From the NCBI GenBank assembly GCA_946902875.1, contig OX336336.1, forward strand, positions 26,801,558 through 26,865,557: a stretch of DNA of 64,000 nucleotides, in the 5' to 3' direction. The notes below the pieces were generated by a model. It was given only the letters and a program-made list of their open reading frames with translations, did no database searches and was not told where the DNA came from. Source of the DNA: Nematopogon swammerdamellus (lineage: Eukaryota; Arthropoda; Insecta; Lepidoptera; Adelidae). Made by a program: the position numbers and the translations under genes. How positions within the stretch are numbered: position 1 is the first letter of the stretch; every line of letters starts with the position of its first letter. This document shows positions 41,125 to 52,340 of the stretch, piece by piece.

Positions 41125-41580
41125 CTTAATTTAAAAAGTCAAAAATAATTTCCATTTACTTACTTAAAGGAGTCGGGGGACCTCTAGCGCAGCTCTGAGT
41201 TTTATATTTTATTTACTTGGGGTCCCCCGACTCCTTTAAGTTGGTAAACGGAAATTATTTTTGGCATTTTAAGGGTTGGGGGTTTTTTGAATTTGAAATT
41301 TATCTTTTATATAAAAGCTTTTTAAAAATACCCATCATAATCGGTCCACTTTTTAAGAGAATTAATTTTTTGATTACTTGATTACTTTACTACAAATATA
41401 GCTAAGAACCATCCCGATTAAACCAACTTTCTAATTTAAAAAAAACCGCATCAACATCGGTCCATCCATTTGGGAGCTACGATGCCACATACAGACACAC
41501 CCTTACACACACACACACACACCCACGCACACACCCTCACACGCACGTTAAATTTATAACGTTTGCGTCGGGGGTTAAAA
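41125..41580 (+). repeat. Repeat F
   Basis: Foldback arms (aaaaagtcaaaaataatttc, aaggagtcggggga / tcccccgactcctttaag), then 'catcggtccatccatttggg', an (ac)n tract and 'tcgggggttaaaa'. Confidence 0.85.
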
Positions 41581-41761
41581 CATTGGTACCTATTAGCTCG
41601 CTCGCAACGCAAGTGTGAACCAAGCTTAGTAAAATGTGTATATGTAAAACTGCGACACTAGCTAGAGCGATATTTCTGGGTCGGTGCTGACGATGAGTTC
41701 TTGTCCCTTTAGCACTAATTATTAGAATGATATTTTCTTCTATTTTCTAAGGTTTTACATA

Positions 41762-42000
41762 CATGCCACACGCTGCTTTCCCGATAATCTTGTTAAGCAG
41801 AGTAATCGGTGTTGTGCTGTAAGGACTCTTGTAAATTACAGCACAACACCGACCGACACCACGTTTAGCAAAGTGGAAGGGCCGTGCCAAGGTGAGAGGT
41901 GGCTATCCTGTCGCCCTTTACCACGGCATCTTGTCCTTATCCTTTAATCTCCTTTTAACGACATGCACGGGGAGAGATGCAGTGAGACTATTATTTTTAA
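41762..42000 (+). repeat. Repeat C, internally shortened
   Basis: 'catgccacacgctgctttcc' to 'ggggagagatgcagtgagac'; the middle 'caagcagcaagtaagg' section is missing. Confidence 0.75.
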
Positions 42001-42470
42001 CTAGCTGTGCCCGCGGCTCCGCCCGCTCTCATATTTGACTTCTCTGTTTGACTTCTCTGCTAACCTCATAAGCCATTTAGCGTGATATTAAGTAGCCTAT
42101 AGTTGATAGGAAGAATCAAGCTATCCGTAGACTTTTCTTTATTAAAATCGGTTCAGTGGTTCTCGAGTTATAAGCGGACATACAGCCATACATACATACA
42201 GACAAACAGAAAGCAGACGTTGGATTTTATTAAAGGTAAGGATTTTATATGTGACTAGCTGTGCCCGCGGCTCCGCCCGCTCTCATATTTCACTTCACTG
42301 CTAACCTCATAAGCTATTGAGCGTGATAGTAAGTAGCCTATAGTTGATGGGAAGAATCAAGCTATCCGTAGAATTTTGTTTTATTAAAATCGGTTCAGTG
42401 GTTCTCGAGTTATAAGCGGACAGACAGACAGACAGAAAGCAGACGTTGGATTTTATTATAGGTAAGGATA
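42001..42470 (+). repeat. Two tandem LINE (RTE-like) 3' tails
   Basis: Copies at 42001-42240 and 42253-42470 both start 'agctgtgcccgcggctccgc' and end 'gacgttggattttatta..ggtaaggat', with 12 bp between them. Confidence 0.85.
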
Positions 42471-42514
42471 TGTTTCTTTATTAGCTACAAATATTTTGGG
42501 GCCCTCCCATCCAT

Positions 42515-42600
42515 AATTCCATTAGATTCGAACCTTGGACACTGAGATGTAGAGTTCACGCCAATACCGAGGCGACCACACGCCGTTAGAAGGTACGACA
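42515..42600 (-). repeat. tRNA-like sequence
   Basis: On the minus strand, a B-box-like GGTTCGAATC and upstream 'gtcgcctcggtattggcgtg' suggest a tRNA-derived head. Arms do not close, so it is no tRNA gene. Confidence 0.35.
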
Positions 42601-42934
42601 GACATTTTAGGAATGTTTTGCGTTCGCAAAGAAAAATATGGCGAAGATTGTTTTAATTGGAGCAGGCTCTCATAACTCGAATATGAAATTATAAGTAATC
42701 ATAACAGGAACGAAATTGAGGAAGAAATACATGCTTTAAATTATATGAGGTCGCTATAAAAAATTGTGTCGCCGATGAAACGATATGAAAAAAAAAAAAA
42801 CAGATAAACTAGAATCACGATTATACGAAGAAACACATTTCTCTGCCAACTGTCGACGTCCCATCGGCATGCTTGATGGTGAGCCATACGTTTGGCCGGA
42901 ATAGATCGGAAAATGACCGTGAGTAAAGATGTTA
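42601..42934. other. No feature recognised
   Basis: No exon or repeat boundary seen. Confidence 0.4.
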
Positions 42935-43470
42935 CATTAAAAAAAAGCGGTCAAGTGCGCGTCGCACTCGCGTGCAGAGGGTTCCGTACCCATTGCGTTT
43001 TCGGTGAAAACTTGAAAGCTTAGCATTTTTGTTTTCCTGTAAACTATAAGAGATATTCCCTACTATTTTCGAAATTTTGAACTCTGTATTTTCTGAGATA
43101 ATTAAGGGGGGGGGGGGGGGAGGGGGGGGGGGGGGGGAGGAATGTTCAAGTGTTTGATATTTTCCTTAATATTTTTAATCTTTGCATTTTTAAATTATAA
43201 ATGTAATTTAATATATTTATGTTCTTTATAACGGCCCCTTTTCTCATGATGTACCAGAATACAAATTTAATTGTGTTATTGTCCCTCAAAATTAACTCCC
43301 AATATCAACTCCCAAAATCGAAATTAGTTCATTTACTTAGGTACGTTATAATTATGTCCGTGATTGGGTCATCACATCATTCAGTATATTTATTTTTTCG
43401 AGAAAAAAAGCTGCGACAGAAGGACACACAGACACGATCCTATAAGGGTTTTTTTTCCTCTATTTTAATA
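42935..43470 (+). repeat. Repeat H with a poly(G) tract
   Basis: 'gcggtcaagtgcgcgtcgca' starts like repeat B but then diverges (ccgtacccattgcgttttcg). 43106-43139 is almost pure G with two A. The frame at 43219-43497 lies in the repeat and shows no family signature. Confidence 0.7.
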
Positions 43471-43615
43471 AAAACAACAGTTCTATTGAAATTCTAAATT
43501 CGAAAATTGTAACGGCATTTTCCTGCCCGGGCGGCATTTGCCGAGATAACGAGAGGCCGCCTCAGTAGGCGGCGAACAAAGGACCTATCCGCAAAATGCA
43601 ACACAGTAAGGACAG

Positions 43616-43892
43616 TAATATAATAGCCTCACTGCATCTCTCCCCGTGCATGTTGTAAAAGGCGACAAAGGGATAAGGACAAGATGCCGTGCTAAACGGC
43701 GATAGGCCAGCCACCTCTCACCTTGGCACGGTTCTTCCACCGAGTCGTGTAGCAGATGGGTCTTCATGTCTCACTTGCTGCTTGATAGTTATATTGTCGG
43801 AATACTTTGCTAAGCATGTTGGTCGGTGTTGTGCTGCAATTTACAGGAGCACTTGCAGCACAACAATATTGTCGGGATACAGCGTGCGGTAT
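43616..43892 (-). repeat. Repeat C, reversed
   Basis: 'agcctcactgcatctctccc' to 'gcagcacaacaatattgtcg' and 'ggatacagcgtgcggta'. Confidence 0.85.
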
Positions 43893-43989
43893 AATAAATG
43901 TAGAATAATATGTCATGTAGAACTTTGTCATACTCAGATTGTAAGACAGCCCTATGTAAGCATTACTGGTGTGTATCCTTTAATTTCAG

Positions 43990-44078
43990 TGAAAACGCGA
44001 CGAAAATGGCGACCGAGGCTCGGAGCCGGGAGCGGAAGGGAAGGGGCAGGCGCGTCAAATTTTGGCTCTCTCCTAGAA
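43990..44078 (+). CDS. Gene 2 exon 1 with start codon
   Basis: Behind acceptor 'tttaatttcag' come 16 nt of leader and ATG at 44006 (GAAAATGG). The protein starts MATEARSRERKGRGRRVKFW, then LSPR, and exits at phase 1 (AGA A|gtaag). The N-terminus is very basic and expected to be cytoplasmic. It fits exon 2 in frame. Confidence 0.85.
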
Positions 44079-44106
44079 GTAAGAAAATTAATTAAACTTT
44101 CAGTTT

Positions 44107-44573
44107 TTGTACCGTGTGGGGTCGGTACTTAAAAAGAATAGCCCCACTGCATCTCTCCCCGTCGCATGTCGTAAAAGTCGACTAAGGGATAGGGAAATTC
44201 GTCAGCCTCGGTAGCTCAGTGGTGCGGTCAGTCGACTGTTGTTAAGCAACGCTGAGCGTGGTCAGTTCTTGGATGGGTGACCGACCAACCGTTGGAGGCT
44301 GACCGTGGTTCGGATTCCACGTTAAACTGTAGGTCCCTTCCCTTCTTAGCTTACTAGGTGGTAGGGTTTATCCCGGCCGGGTTGGTACCACCGCACTGAG
44401 CGAAACGACGTTGGTCGAAACGGCTAATAGCCTGTTTTCCGTAGTGTAACCGTAAAGTGTAGCCGGCGCAAAATGAAGGGAAGCACTGACCTGACATGGC
44501 ACCTAGTTCACCCGGTGTTATGGGCTGACATCACGGATGTTGTAGGTGATTTAACTGGGCTACCGAGGCTGAC
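44107..44573 (+). repeat. SINE-A1L composite copy fused to a reversed SINE head end
   Basis: C-end module, tRNA/5S head (TAGCTCAGTGG, TTAAGCAACGCTGAGC) and body up to 'gttgtaggtgat' at 44551. It then jumps to 'gggctaccgaggctgac', the end of a reversed head. The fusion ends 33 bp before exon 2 of gene 2. Confidence 0.85.
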
Positions 44574-44606
44574 ATGCATAAATAATGTAGGATTTACAAT
44601 GAACAG

Positions 44607-44781
44607 AAACAAGAGTGGAGGCGAAAGACCTGGGCTTAGCTGTCAAAAACAACTTCCTGAATGAAAGCAAGTCTTCGCCCGTCACGTTCCACGGTGCTTT
44701 GAAGTTGATGATGGTGGCAGGACAACTGTTTGGACTCAATCCTGTGTTGGGCGTCACTGGCAAGGACACCTCTAATCTGAG
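44607..44781 (+). CDS. Gene 2 exon 2 (helix 1)
   Basis: Acceptor caatgaacag|AA and donor CTGAG|gtaagt. Entry phase 1, exit phase 2. It encodes TRVEAKDLGLAVKNNFLNES, then FHGALKLMMVAGQLFGLNPV and GKDTSNLR. It corresponds to gene 1 exon 2, which ends NDINKLR at the same phase but with a GC donor. Confidence 0.9.
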
Positions 44782-44811
44782 GTAAGTGTGAAATATACAT
44801 ACATACATAGC

Positions 44812-45000
44812 GTCACGCCTGTTTACCGGTGGGGTAGGCAGAGACAACGGATGTCTACGTGCCGCGATCCTGACACACCTCTGACGCCTCTTCCACTCCC
44901 ATAATGTTCTTTATTCACACATACATGCTCGTCGGTTACGGGTACTACGCACTTGAACCTTTTTGAGCACATGCCCGATCTGGTCAAAACAAGAGTGTTA
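44812..45000 (+). repeat. Repeat K
   Basis: 'gcgtcacgcctgtttaccgg' and 'tggggtaggcagagacaacg' are typical of a common lepidopteran repeat. It continues to 'gcccgatctggtcaaaac'. Reverse copies at 25603 and 54630. Confidence 0.6.
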
Positions 45001-45604
45001 AATATCTTGCAAAACTGCGATATGCAAATTTGAGGAGAAAACGAAATTTTCAAAAATTTATTTCAGAGAAACCAGGTCACACAGAAAAAATATGAAAATT
45101 GGTCACGAAAGCCAAGAATAAAGAGAACTTTAAAAAAAAATTGTACACAAAATGTGGCGTATTTACTTAAAAAAAAACCCCTTCAAACCCGCCTTGTCGT
45201 TAACAATTTGTTAACATCGTGTTTTTTCAAGCTTTTTCCAGGGTCAACCTATACAAAAACTAAAAAAACAAGCAGGATAAATAATAGTTCTCACCTTTTT
45301 CTTGTATTTCTCCAGAATACTTTCTGTATAGATGTCTAGATTTTCTTAACAATTTCTTCGAATAAAACGTAATTTATGGTCGCTTTTTTTTTGGTTTTTT
45401 TTTTGGCAAAAGTTACATGTTCTATGAAATAAATCACTAAGCATGTTATAATTCATATATTTTTATTGAAAAGAAAAAAAAAATACGATTTAAAAATATG
45501 AGTATGGTTTCGAAAATTATTGTAAGAAATGGCACATAATATAAGCCAAAACGCTCATTTTTCGCATGTTTTGCATCGGCGGAATAGGGCCTTAAATATA
45601 GTCG
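45001..45604. other. AT-rich intron sequence, nothing recognised
   Basis: Intron 2 of gene 2, no open frame or repeat boundary. Confidence 0.45.
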
Positions 45605-45925
45605 CTAAAGGTTGGAAGTTGCCCAGCGAGCAATGTAGCGAGCCGTGCTGGGAATATCGCTACGTGATATGGTGCGTAACGAGGCAATCCGCCGACGCAC
45701 CAAAGTAGTTGATATTGGACACCGGGTGGCTAAGCTCAAGCGGCAGTGGGCTGGGCACGTTAGCCGAAGAGACGACTGCCGTTGGAGGAACAGTGTCCTA
45801 CACTGGCGGCCGTGGACAGGAAAACGGAGTGTGGGAATACCGCCCGCCAGGTGGGATGACGACATCAAGTACGTCGACGGAAAGCAGTGGTTCCGTACCG
45901 CTGAAAGCCGGGAGGACTGGCGGTC
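45605..45925 (+). pseudogene. LINE ORF2 C-terminal fragment
   Basis: The frame shows MLGISLRDMVRNEAIRRRTK, then HRVAKLKRQWAGHVSRRDD, WRPWTGKRSVGIPPARWDDD, KQWFRTAESREDW. This is the end of a non-LTR reverse-transcriptase protein (GRPPTRW-type motif). It is open but lacks the catalytic core, and ends where a SINE begins. Confidence 0.8.
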
Positions 45926-46265
45926 GGTCGACCGTTGTTAAGCACACCTGGGCGCGGTCAGTACTTGGATGGGTGACTGCTAGACCGTTGGAGGCTGACC
46001 GTGGTTCTGATTCCACGTAAAACTGTACGTCCCTTCCTTTCTTACCTTATTAGGTGGTAGGATTTTTCCCGCCCGGGTTGGTACCACCGCACTGAATGAA
46101 ACGTCGGTCGAAACATCTACGTAGATAGTTTTCCGTTCAGTTCAGTGTAGCCGACATGAAATGAAGGGAAACACTGACATGGAACTTAGTTCGTTAAGGT
46201 GTTATGGGCTGACATCACGGATGTTGTAGGTGATGTAGCAAACCGAATCAGTTTCCATAAAAAAA
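45926..46265 (+). repeat. SINE-A1 copy with the best 5S-like core
   Basis: It lacks the A box but has TTAAGCACACCTGGGCGCGG then TCAGTACTTGGATGGGTGAC, very close to the 3' half of animal 5S rRNA. B-box-like motif, body and A-tract follow. Confidence 0.9.
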
Positions 46266-46527
46266 AGAGAAATATTTTGTTTTAAAACAGGCTACAAGAA
46301 GGTTGAATTCTCCGCCTCAAGAGCAACCCTCTCTATCTAAGAGCAACCCTGAGGCAACACAGTTACCCTAATGAACCAGGAGACTACGAGGTAGAGAGAG
46401 GTTGAAAACTAATAAATTTCTAAGAGGTCTAACTTTGTTACGGAGTTCTCGCCTTTCGCTTAGAATGTTACAAGGTAGTTTAAATTTTATAAAAAAACAT
46501 AATGTTGATTTAATTTTCTGTCCTTTT
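46266..46527. other. No feature recognised
   Basis: Intron sequence; a short internal duplication (aagagcaaccctct...aagagcaaccctga) is at 46319-46352. Confidence 0.4.
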
Positions 46528-46912
46528 TTAGGGTTCCGTATCCGTCGTACGTGACCCTAGTACTAAGCCTACGCCGTCTGTCTGTCTGTCCGTCTGTCCG
46601 AGGGCTGTATCTCTTGAACCGTAATAGGTAGCCCGTTGAAATTTTCACAGAATATGTGTTATTATGGCCGATAGAACACCAAATAATAAAAATAAGAAAA
46701 AGTAAAACAATTCGCGGGGGTCTCCATATAAGAAACTAAAAAGTGTGTGCTCGCCATCTACCGAAATGAGTATGACGCATTTTAACTAATCATGAATTTT
46801 AACTAATATGAAGCATTTCATAAAACACGCCATAGATGGCGTGAGCGGCGCTGACCATGACATGGCGATACGGATCCCTCGGTGCGCGAGTTCGACTCGC
46901 CCTTGGCGGTTT
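46528..46912 (-). repeat. Repeat B, reversed
   Basis: 'ttttttagggttccgtatcc' to 'gttcgactcgcccttggcgg'. Confidence 0.85.
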
Positions 46913-46944
46913 TTTTTTAACTTTTTACTATATATATTTTTTTA

Positions 46945-47345
46945 TAATCGGGAATGGGCGGGTGAGACAAAAGGGCCTAGAGTGTATGCTGCGACCATTC
47001 CAAATCACTTCCGGAAAGATGTCAAACCGGATACTTCCCTTTGGATTGCTGGCTATACTGGACTAGAGGAGAACACAACTGAGGCTGCTATGCGGCTATC
47101 TTACATCCAGTACCGTGATACCAACCCAGTCGGCTACAATTTGACCCTACCACCTAGTAAGGGACAAGGGAACGGACCTATAGTTTTACACCGTGTCCGA
47201 ACGGTGAAGCAGCAGGTGTCGTGCTTTTCTGCACGTAAATTATTCGGTCAGAAAAAAATTATTGATACACGCCGACCGGATTCGAACCTCAGACTCTCGC
47301 ATAAGAAGCCGATGCCAAAACCATTCGGCCACCCGCTGCTTGTGT
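46945..47345 (-). repeat. SINE-A3 copy, reversed
   Basis: 'tcgggaatgggcgggtgaga' to 'caaaaccattcggccacccg'; the head carries a few changes from the other copies. Confidence 0.88.
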
Positions 47346-47479
47346 TGCCAATAGTTTTTAGTTTACTTAATTTCATCATTGTACCTACTTTCTGTGTGAA
47401 CATAAAAAATGTGGTGGGCCGTGAAATTGAAACAAAAAAGGTTGAAAAACCCTGGCATATACATTTGACATGATTGCAG

Positions 47480-47598
47480 GTTTAGCTTCTTGTCGTGGAG
47501 ATGTTTCTACACGGGCGTGTCGTTTGTGGGCCAGCTCTGCATGACGCTGATGTGTGTTTACCGGTGCATTCAGGAGTCGCTCGACTTCTCCAAGTTCA
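47480..47598 (+). CDS. Gene 2 exon 3 (helix 2)
   Basis: Acceptor tgattgcag|G, donor TTC A|gtaagt. It encodes RFSFLSWRCFYTGVSFVGQL, CMTLMCVYRCIQESLDFSKF. 119 nt, phases 2 and 1 as in gene 1. Confidence 0.93.
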
Positions 47599-47617
47599 GT
47601 AAGTATTTCCTCAAGGA

Positions 47618-48092
47618 GCCTGACATGGCACCTAGTTCACCAAGGTGCGACGGACTGACATCACGAATGCTGTAGGTGATGTAACCAACTGTCAGTTTCC
47701 ACAAAAAAAAACCGGCCAAGTGCGAGTCGAACTCGCCCACCCAGGGTTCCTTATCGCCATGTCATGATTAGCGCCACTCACGCCATCTGTGACGTGTTTT
47801 ATGAAATGCTTAGATAACATTCATGATTAGTTAAAATGCTTCATACTCTTTTCGGTAGATGGCGCGCATACACTTTTTAGTTTCTTGTATGGGAACCGCC
47901 GTGAATTTTTTACTTTTTCACATTTTTATTATTTGTTATTATATCGGCCATAATAACACCAAATAACACATATTCTGTGAAAATTTCAACGGCCTACCTA
48001 TTACGGTTCAAGAGATACAGCCATCGGACAGACAGACAGACGGCGTAGGCTTAGTAATAGAGTCCCGTACGACGGATACGGAACCCTAACAA
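47618..48092 (+). repeat. SINE-A tail (47618-47710) followed by repeat B
   Basis: 'gagcctgacatggcacctag' to 'gtcagtttccacaaaaaaaa', then 'accggccaagtgcgagtcga' to 'acggatacggaaccctaac'. The SINE tail starts about 20 bp after the donor of exon 3. Confidence 0.85.
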
Positions 48093-48220
48093 GCGGTGCG
48101 CCACATGAAAGACATTCCCAGCTCCTTTCGTGCACACTTCGGCAGACTTCGGCTCGAAAGAAGGTGCTATGAGTGATGTATTGGTGCAAGGAGGTTTGGT
48201 GGTTTAAAAAAAAATAACCA

Positions 48221-48280
48221 GGGTTAGTATAAAGAAGATGCGTCGCTACGCTACGCGACGCATCTTCTATATATTAACCC
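48221..48280. repeat. 60-bp palindrome
   Basis: 'gggttagtataaagaagatg' pairs with 'catcttctatatattaaccc' around gcgtcgctacgctacgcgac; almost no loop. Confidence 0.9.
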
Positions 48281-48404
48281 TAACCTAATGTTGAGGCGGC
48301 GCATGTCGTTTTTGTTACGTTTCGTTTCGAGCCGAGTGTTCACGAAAGGAGCCGGAATGTCTTTCAGGTGTCGTTTCGCCTAACAAGAAGGTTTAATATT
48401 GCAG

Positions 48405-48584
48405 GCACTGCGATATTCTGCGGTTCGAACTGCCTCACCACTGTTATCTTTATACGCGTCGCCCAGCAGTGGCCCGAGCTGAACCGGCAGATGCGCCGCA
48501 GCGAACTCGCCGAGCCATGCCTCGACCGGAGGCTGATCACCAAGTGCAACGTTACCGTCATTCTGATACTCGCCTTGGCGCTCG
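48405..48584 (+). CDS. Gene 2 exon 4 (helices 3-4)
   Basis: Acceptor atattgcag|GC, donor CTC G|gtgagg. It encodes TAIFCGSNCLTTVIFIRVAQ, QWPELNRQMRRSELAEPCLD and RRLITKCNVTVILILALALG. 180 nt, phases 1 and 1 as in gene 1. Confidence 0.94.
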
Positions 48585-48664
48585 GTGAGGACTCTTGGAG
48601 TTTTGATATACCGGATGTCCCCGGACTGGTGTAGTTCCTTTGGTATTGATTGACCTTTTAGATT

Positions 48665-49062
48665 TCTTCAATTGAAGGGTTGAAATTCTATAGGGTCTAA
48701 GTACCAAATAAACCCAAAACGATATTTTTGCGGAAATACAATCAATGTGCCAAGGCTAATAACATACAAAAGAGTACCTATAAGTGCCTTTTTTTTAATT
48801 TTTTTTTATGGAAACTGACACGGTTGGCTACATCACCTACAACGTCCGTGATGTCAGCCCATAACACCGGGTGAACTAGGTGCCATGTCAGTGCTTCCCC
48901 CTTAGATCTGCCTACCTCCGCCCTACTACTACACAGACAATGTTAAAGCAAGGACCGTTCTATGTGCCACTATGCGCGTATTTTTTAGTTTTTTTGTTAT
49001 ATCTCGCCTTTAAATTTTAGGCACATAGACCCTATAGAATTTCAACCCTTCAATTGCTAAAA
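48665..49062. mobile_element. Inverted-repeat element with a SINE-A piece inside
   Basis: 'caattgaagggttgaaattc + tatagggtct' at 48669 pairs with 'agaccctatagaatttcaac + ccttcaattg' at 49026. A reversed SINE-A tail (48785-48905) lies between, of the same subfamily as 4886 and 19005 (acaacgtccgtgatgtcagc, cttccccctt). Confidence 0.75.
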
Positions 49063-49129
49063 TATAATCGTATTATGTCTCCAAAATATAACAAAAGCAG
49101 TAGGCAATAATAATAATAAACATAGCGAA

Positions 49130-49352
49130 TAGACCTGATATTGTGATATTGGACCGGGAGGCGAGGCGCGCAATGTTCGTCGATATCGCTGTGCCGCATG
49201 ATGGTAACCTCGTCAGTAAGGAAGCAGAGAAGATGTTAAAATAGCTGCATCTGCAGCACGAGGTTACCAAAATGTGGCCCGTCGACTCGACGATCGTTGT
49301 GCCCATAGTCGTTTTGGCGCATGGGCTGATAGCGAAGAGCCTCGACAACCTT
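49130..49352 (+). pseudogene. LINE-associated ORF fragment
   Basis: The frame reads PDIVILDREARRAMFVDIAV, PHDGNLVSKEAEKML, stop, LHLQHEVTKMWPVDSTIVVP and IVVLAHGLIAKSLDN. This block occurs at the C-terminal side of reverse transcriptases of some LINEs. One in-frame TAG interrupts it. Confidence 0.7.
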
Positions 49353-49364
49353 AGTCTACTTATA

Positions 49365-49685
49365 CGTACCGTGTGGGGCCGGTACTTTAAAAGAATAGCC
49401 GCACTGCATCTCCCCCCGTGTGTGTCGTAAAAGGCGACTAAACGATATGACTCCCTTCTTATGGACTAGGTGGTAGGGTTTAACCCGCCCGGGTTGGTAC
49501 CACCGCACAGAATGAAAGGTCGGTCGAAACGGCTATGTAAATAGTTTGTGTTTTCCGTCCAGTTCATTCTAGCCGGCACGACCGAAAGAAAGCACTGACG
49601 TGGCACCAAGTTCACCCGTTGTTATGGGCTGACATCACGGATGTTGTAGGTGATGTAGCCAACCGTGTCAGTTCCAAAAAAAAAA
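49365..49685 (+). repeat. SINE-A2 copy, full length
   Basis: 'cgtaccgtgtggggccggta' to 'ccaaccgtgtcagttcc' and A-tract; inserted beside the LINE fragment. Confidence 0.92.
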
Positions 49686-50445
49686 TATATAACGGATATC
49701 CCCGGATTGGTGTAGTTCCTTTAAGGAGGCTTTTCTACGCCTTGTAATAAAAGCACTGGTGAAAGAATTTTTTAAATATGTGCTTTCATTAATATTTTAG
49801 GATTTCGTAACAAACTAAATGCGTACTACAATGTGTGGGCGGGCGCCTTTAGACTGCGCAAGGGTGACGCGGCGCGGCGCGTAAATGAATGGCACTGTTT
49901 AATGCTCTACCGGTCGATATCGACCGCTCCACAGTCAACGAGTTAAACGCGAGGCGGAATGGCTGCCCGCTGCCCCGCGCCCCGCGCGCGCCCGATTAGA
50001 GCATTACAGTGGAAACCAAACTTAAATGCGTATTGGCCTGAAGTTCGGCCGCTTGACTGCGCATGTATAGTCAAATAAAATATTCAATCGAATATTTTGC
50101 CAGAAAATTTATAAAATTATTACATTATCATTTGTAGATAAAAAAAGAGAGTCTTGCTTTATATTATTTTGATATATTATTGTATTATATTATGTTTGTG
50201 CACACCGATGTATCGATCATGGTTAAAACCGGTTTGAAATTACGACGTGTTGGTGTTGTTTGGGCGACCCCGGTAAACGCACTTCGCCAATAAACATTTA
50301 TCATGCTAGCACCACACATAGCTGTATGTGCAAATATTTGGTAAACATTTCCGTTTCGTCTCCTTCTAATGGCTTGGTTGGAGTGAGATAAAACTAAAAT
50401 GTTTGCAACAATCACGAATACGAATAAACATGTGTGAAACCACCA
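49686..50445. other. Intron 4 of gene 2: GC-rich block, no gene
   Basis: 49835-50000 is GC-rich (gcgcggcgcgtaaatgaatg, ccccgcgcgcgcccgatta). 50005-50030 (ggaaaccaaacttaaatgcg) is inverted at 55420-55445, so it may be one end of a larger element. Confidence 0.45.
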
Positions 50446-50969
50446 TTAAAGTCGTATTTTTAATCAGACGAAGTAAACTGACAGTAGCTAATGTCACTTT
50501 GCAAAATAATGTTGCCATGTTTAATGTAATAGTGATGTGCTACGATAAATCTATACTATTTTATTGTTTAGCCATTTGCGATCAGAAATTAATACCTTCA
50601 GCAGATTTGTTTGTTTTCTGGGTTTGATATTAAGAGGTTGAACTCCAGTGAGTCCGGCTCTACATTTTAATGCATTGGACCTGAACGGTCGAACGATTCG
50701 AAAAGTCGGTTATGCATCTTCTTTTTAGGCACCTTTTTTGTTCCTTGCATTCTGGAGCCTTTGGATTATTTTTCGATTGAACATGCTTGCGCTGCCCCAG
50801 AGTACACTTGGACTTGTCACAATTTATGCGCCGGTTCACAAAGTAGTACCACCACAGAGAAAAGTCGGTAATAAACTCTGTAGTTTTTTTTTTTATTATT
50901 AAAATAATATTTTTTTTAATATGATTATAAGAATTTTATGAAATAAAACAACAGTCTAATTTATGTTTT

Positions 50970-51858
50970 TCATTCATCATCGTTGGACCAATCATCTTCA
51001 CTGTCGTCAGTTACATTTATTATAAATCTGTCACAAACATCATCGATTCTGTGGTCGAGATGCCACATTTTGTCTTCTTCTTTTATTATGTGAGCCACGC
51101 AGCTACTCCATCTTTCGGGAGTCGCCAGTTTCAGTCCGTCTTCGAAAAGTTTTTTTACTTCAGTCATTTTAAAAGATTTATTATTTCTCGCAACATATCC
51201 TTTCGCCTGCGCCCAAACCAGTTCAATTGGATTGAGTTCACAGTGATAAGGAGGCAGGCGTAAAATGGTGACTCCGTGCTTCGCTGCCATCTCGTCCACA
51301 GCATACTTGTCGTGGTGATTGTGTTTGTGCTGCCGTACAATGTCAATAAGTATGGCTTTTGTCATTAATTGTTCCTCGAATGGTATATTTTTGTTTCTTA
51401 ACCACTCCTGTATTCTTGGTTTAGTCCATGACATAGTTGGCAGCGATTCTATTTTTCGAGAGTGGTAGAGGGCATTATCCATTAGGTACCACTACAGAAT
51501 TTTGTTTCAGTTTTGGCAAAACTCCTCTAAACCACTCTTCAAAGCACTCCGCGTTCATCTCTTGGTGGTAATCTTCTTTACCTGTCTTGGCCTCAAACAT
51601 TAAAAGACAAACATCATAAGTTTTTCGGTGGCGCTAAGAGCAACACGTGGTCTTTTTTTCTTTGGAGATATAGTCTTGTTGGCTTGATGTACTCGGGCGA
51701 GGATCCATGTCTTTTGTATTGACAACGAAACAATACGTAGACAGGTTAACGAAACAAAAACTCAACAAAACAACACACAAACACAATAAAACAAATAACC
51801 ACAAACAAAATGTAACAAAAAACTTAACAACAGAACAGCGTATGTGCAAATTAAACAT
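50970..51858 (-). pseudogene. DDE superfamily transposase (DDE_3-like), internally deleted and frameshifted
   Basis: The C-terminal 170 codons are open. They show MDNALYHSRKIESLP (catalytic-type D), then 80 residues further LPPYHCELNPIELVWAQAKG (catalytic-type E) and an acidic end. Just upstream an out-of-frame stretch gives FEAKTGKEDYHQEMNAECFE and EWFRGVLPKLKQNS. A third piece at 51858-51784 gives MDPRPSTSSQQDYISKEKK. A small frameshift separates the last two functional parts, and most of the N-terminal half is gone. The family is common in insects; I place it in the IS630/Tc1-like group by the NPIE block. Confidence 0.75.
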
Positions 51859-51913
51859 TCGTGCATTCAGATCAGTGGTTAGAAGCCGAATGACAATTTG
51901 TCATTCGGCGCCA

Positions 51914-52340
51914 TCTGTCATTGAAAAGAGTTGCCAGATGCTATTTTTCAAATTTCCCCAGGTTGAAAAATTATTTCCCCAAAATTATACTAGAAAAACA
52001 GGGTGTCTGTTAAAAAATATAACACAGTTAATAGTTGTATGTTAATAAATATTATCTATACGACTTATCTGTCATTGACAAGAGTTGCCAGATGCTATTT
52101 TTCAAATTTCCCCAGGTTGAAAAATAATTTCCCCAAAATTATACTAGAAAAACAGTGTTTCTGATAAAAAAAATGTAACACATTTAATAGTTATCTAATA
52201 ATAAATATTATCTATACGACTTATATGTCATTGACAAGAGTTGCCAGATGCTTTTTTTAAAATTTCCCCAGGTTGATAAAATAATTTTCCAAAAATTATA
52301 CTAGAGAAACAGTGATTCTGGTAAAAAATGTTGTTTCTAA
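51914..52340 (+). repeat. Tandem repeat of about 155 bp, nearly three copies
   Basis: 'gtcattgaaaagagttgcca' at 51917, 'gtcattgacaagagttgcca' at 52071 and 52227 start successive units with 'aatttccccaggttga' and 'cagg/cagtgt'. A perfect hairpin (gccgaatgaca/tgtcattcggc) lies just before, at 51887-51911. Confidence 0.9.

Noticed and set aside
37967..44078. Splicing of the 37967-38045 exon onto gene 2 exon 1 as a longer N-terminus
   Set aside because: Joining at 43990 is open but puts the receptor frame out of phase, so it would not extend the receptor.
45935..45985. 5S rRNA gene fragment
   Set aside because: Only about the 3' part of 5S is present, and it is always followed by the SINE-A1 body; there is no complete 5S gene.
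46808..47473. 221-codon open frame on the plus strand
   Set aside because: It crosses repeat B and a reversed SINE-A3; no domain, and the reading frame is not preserved in other SINE-A3 copies.
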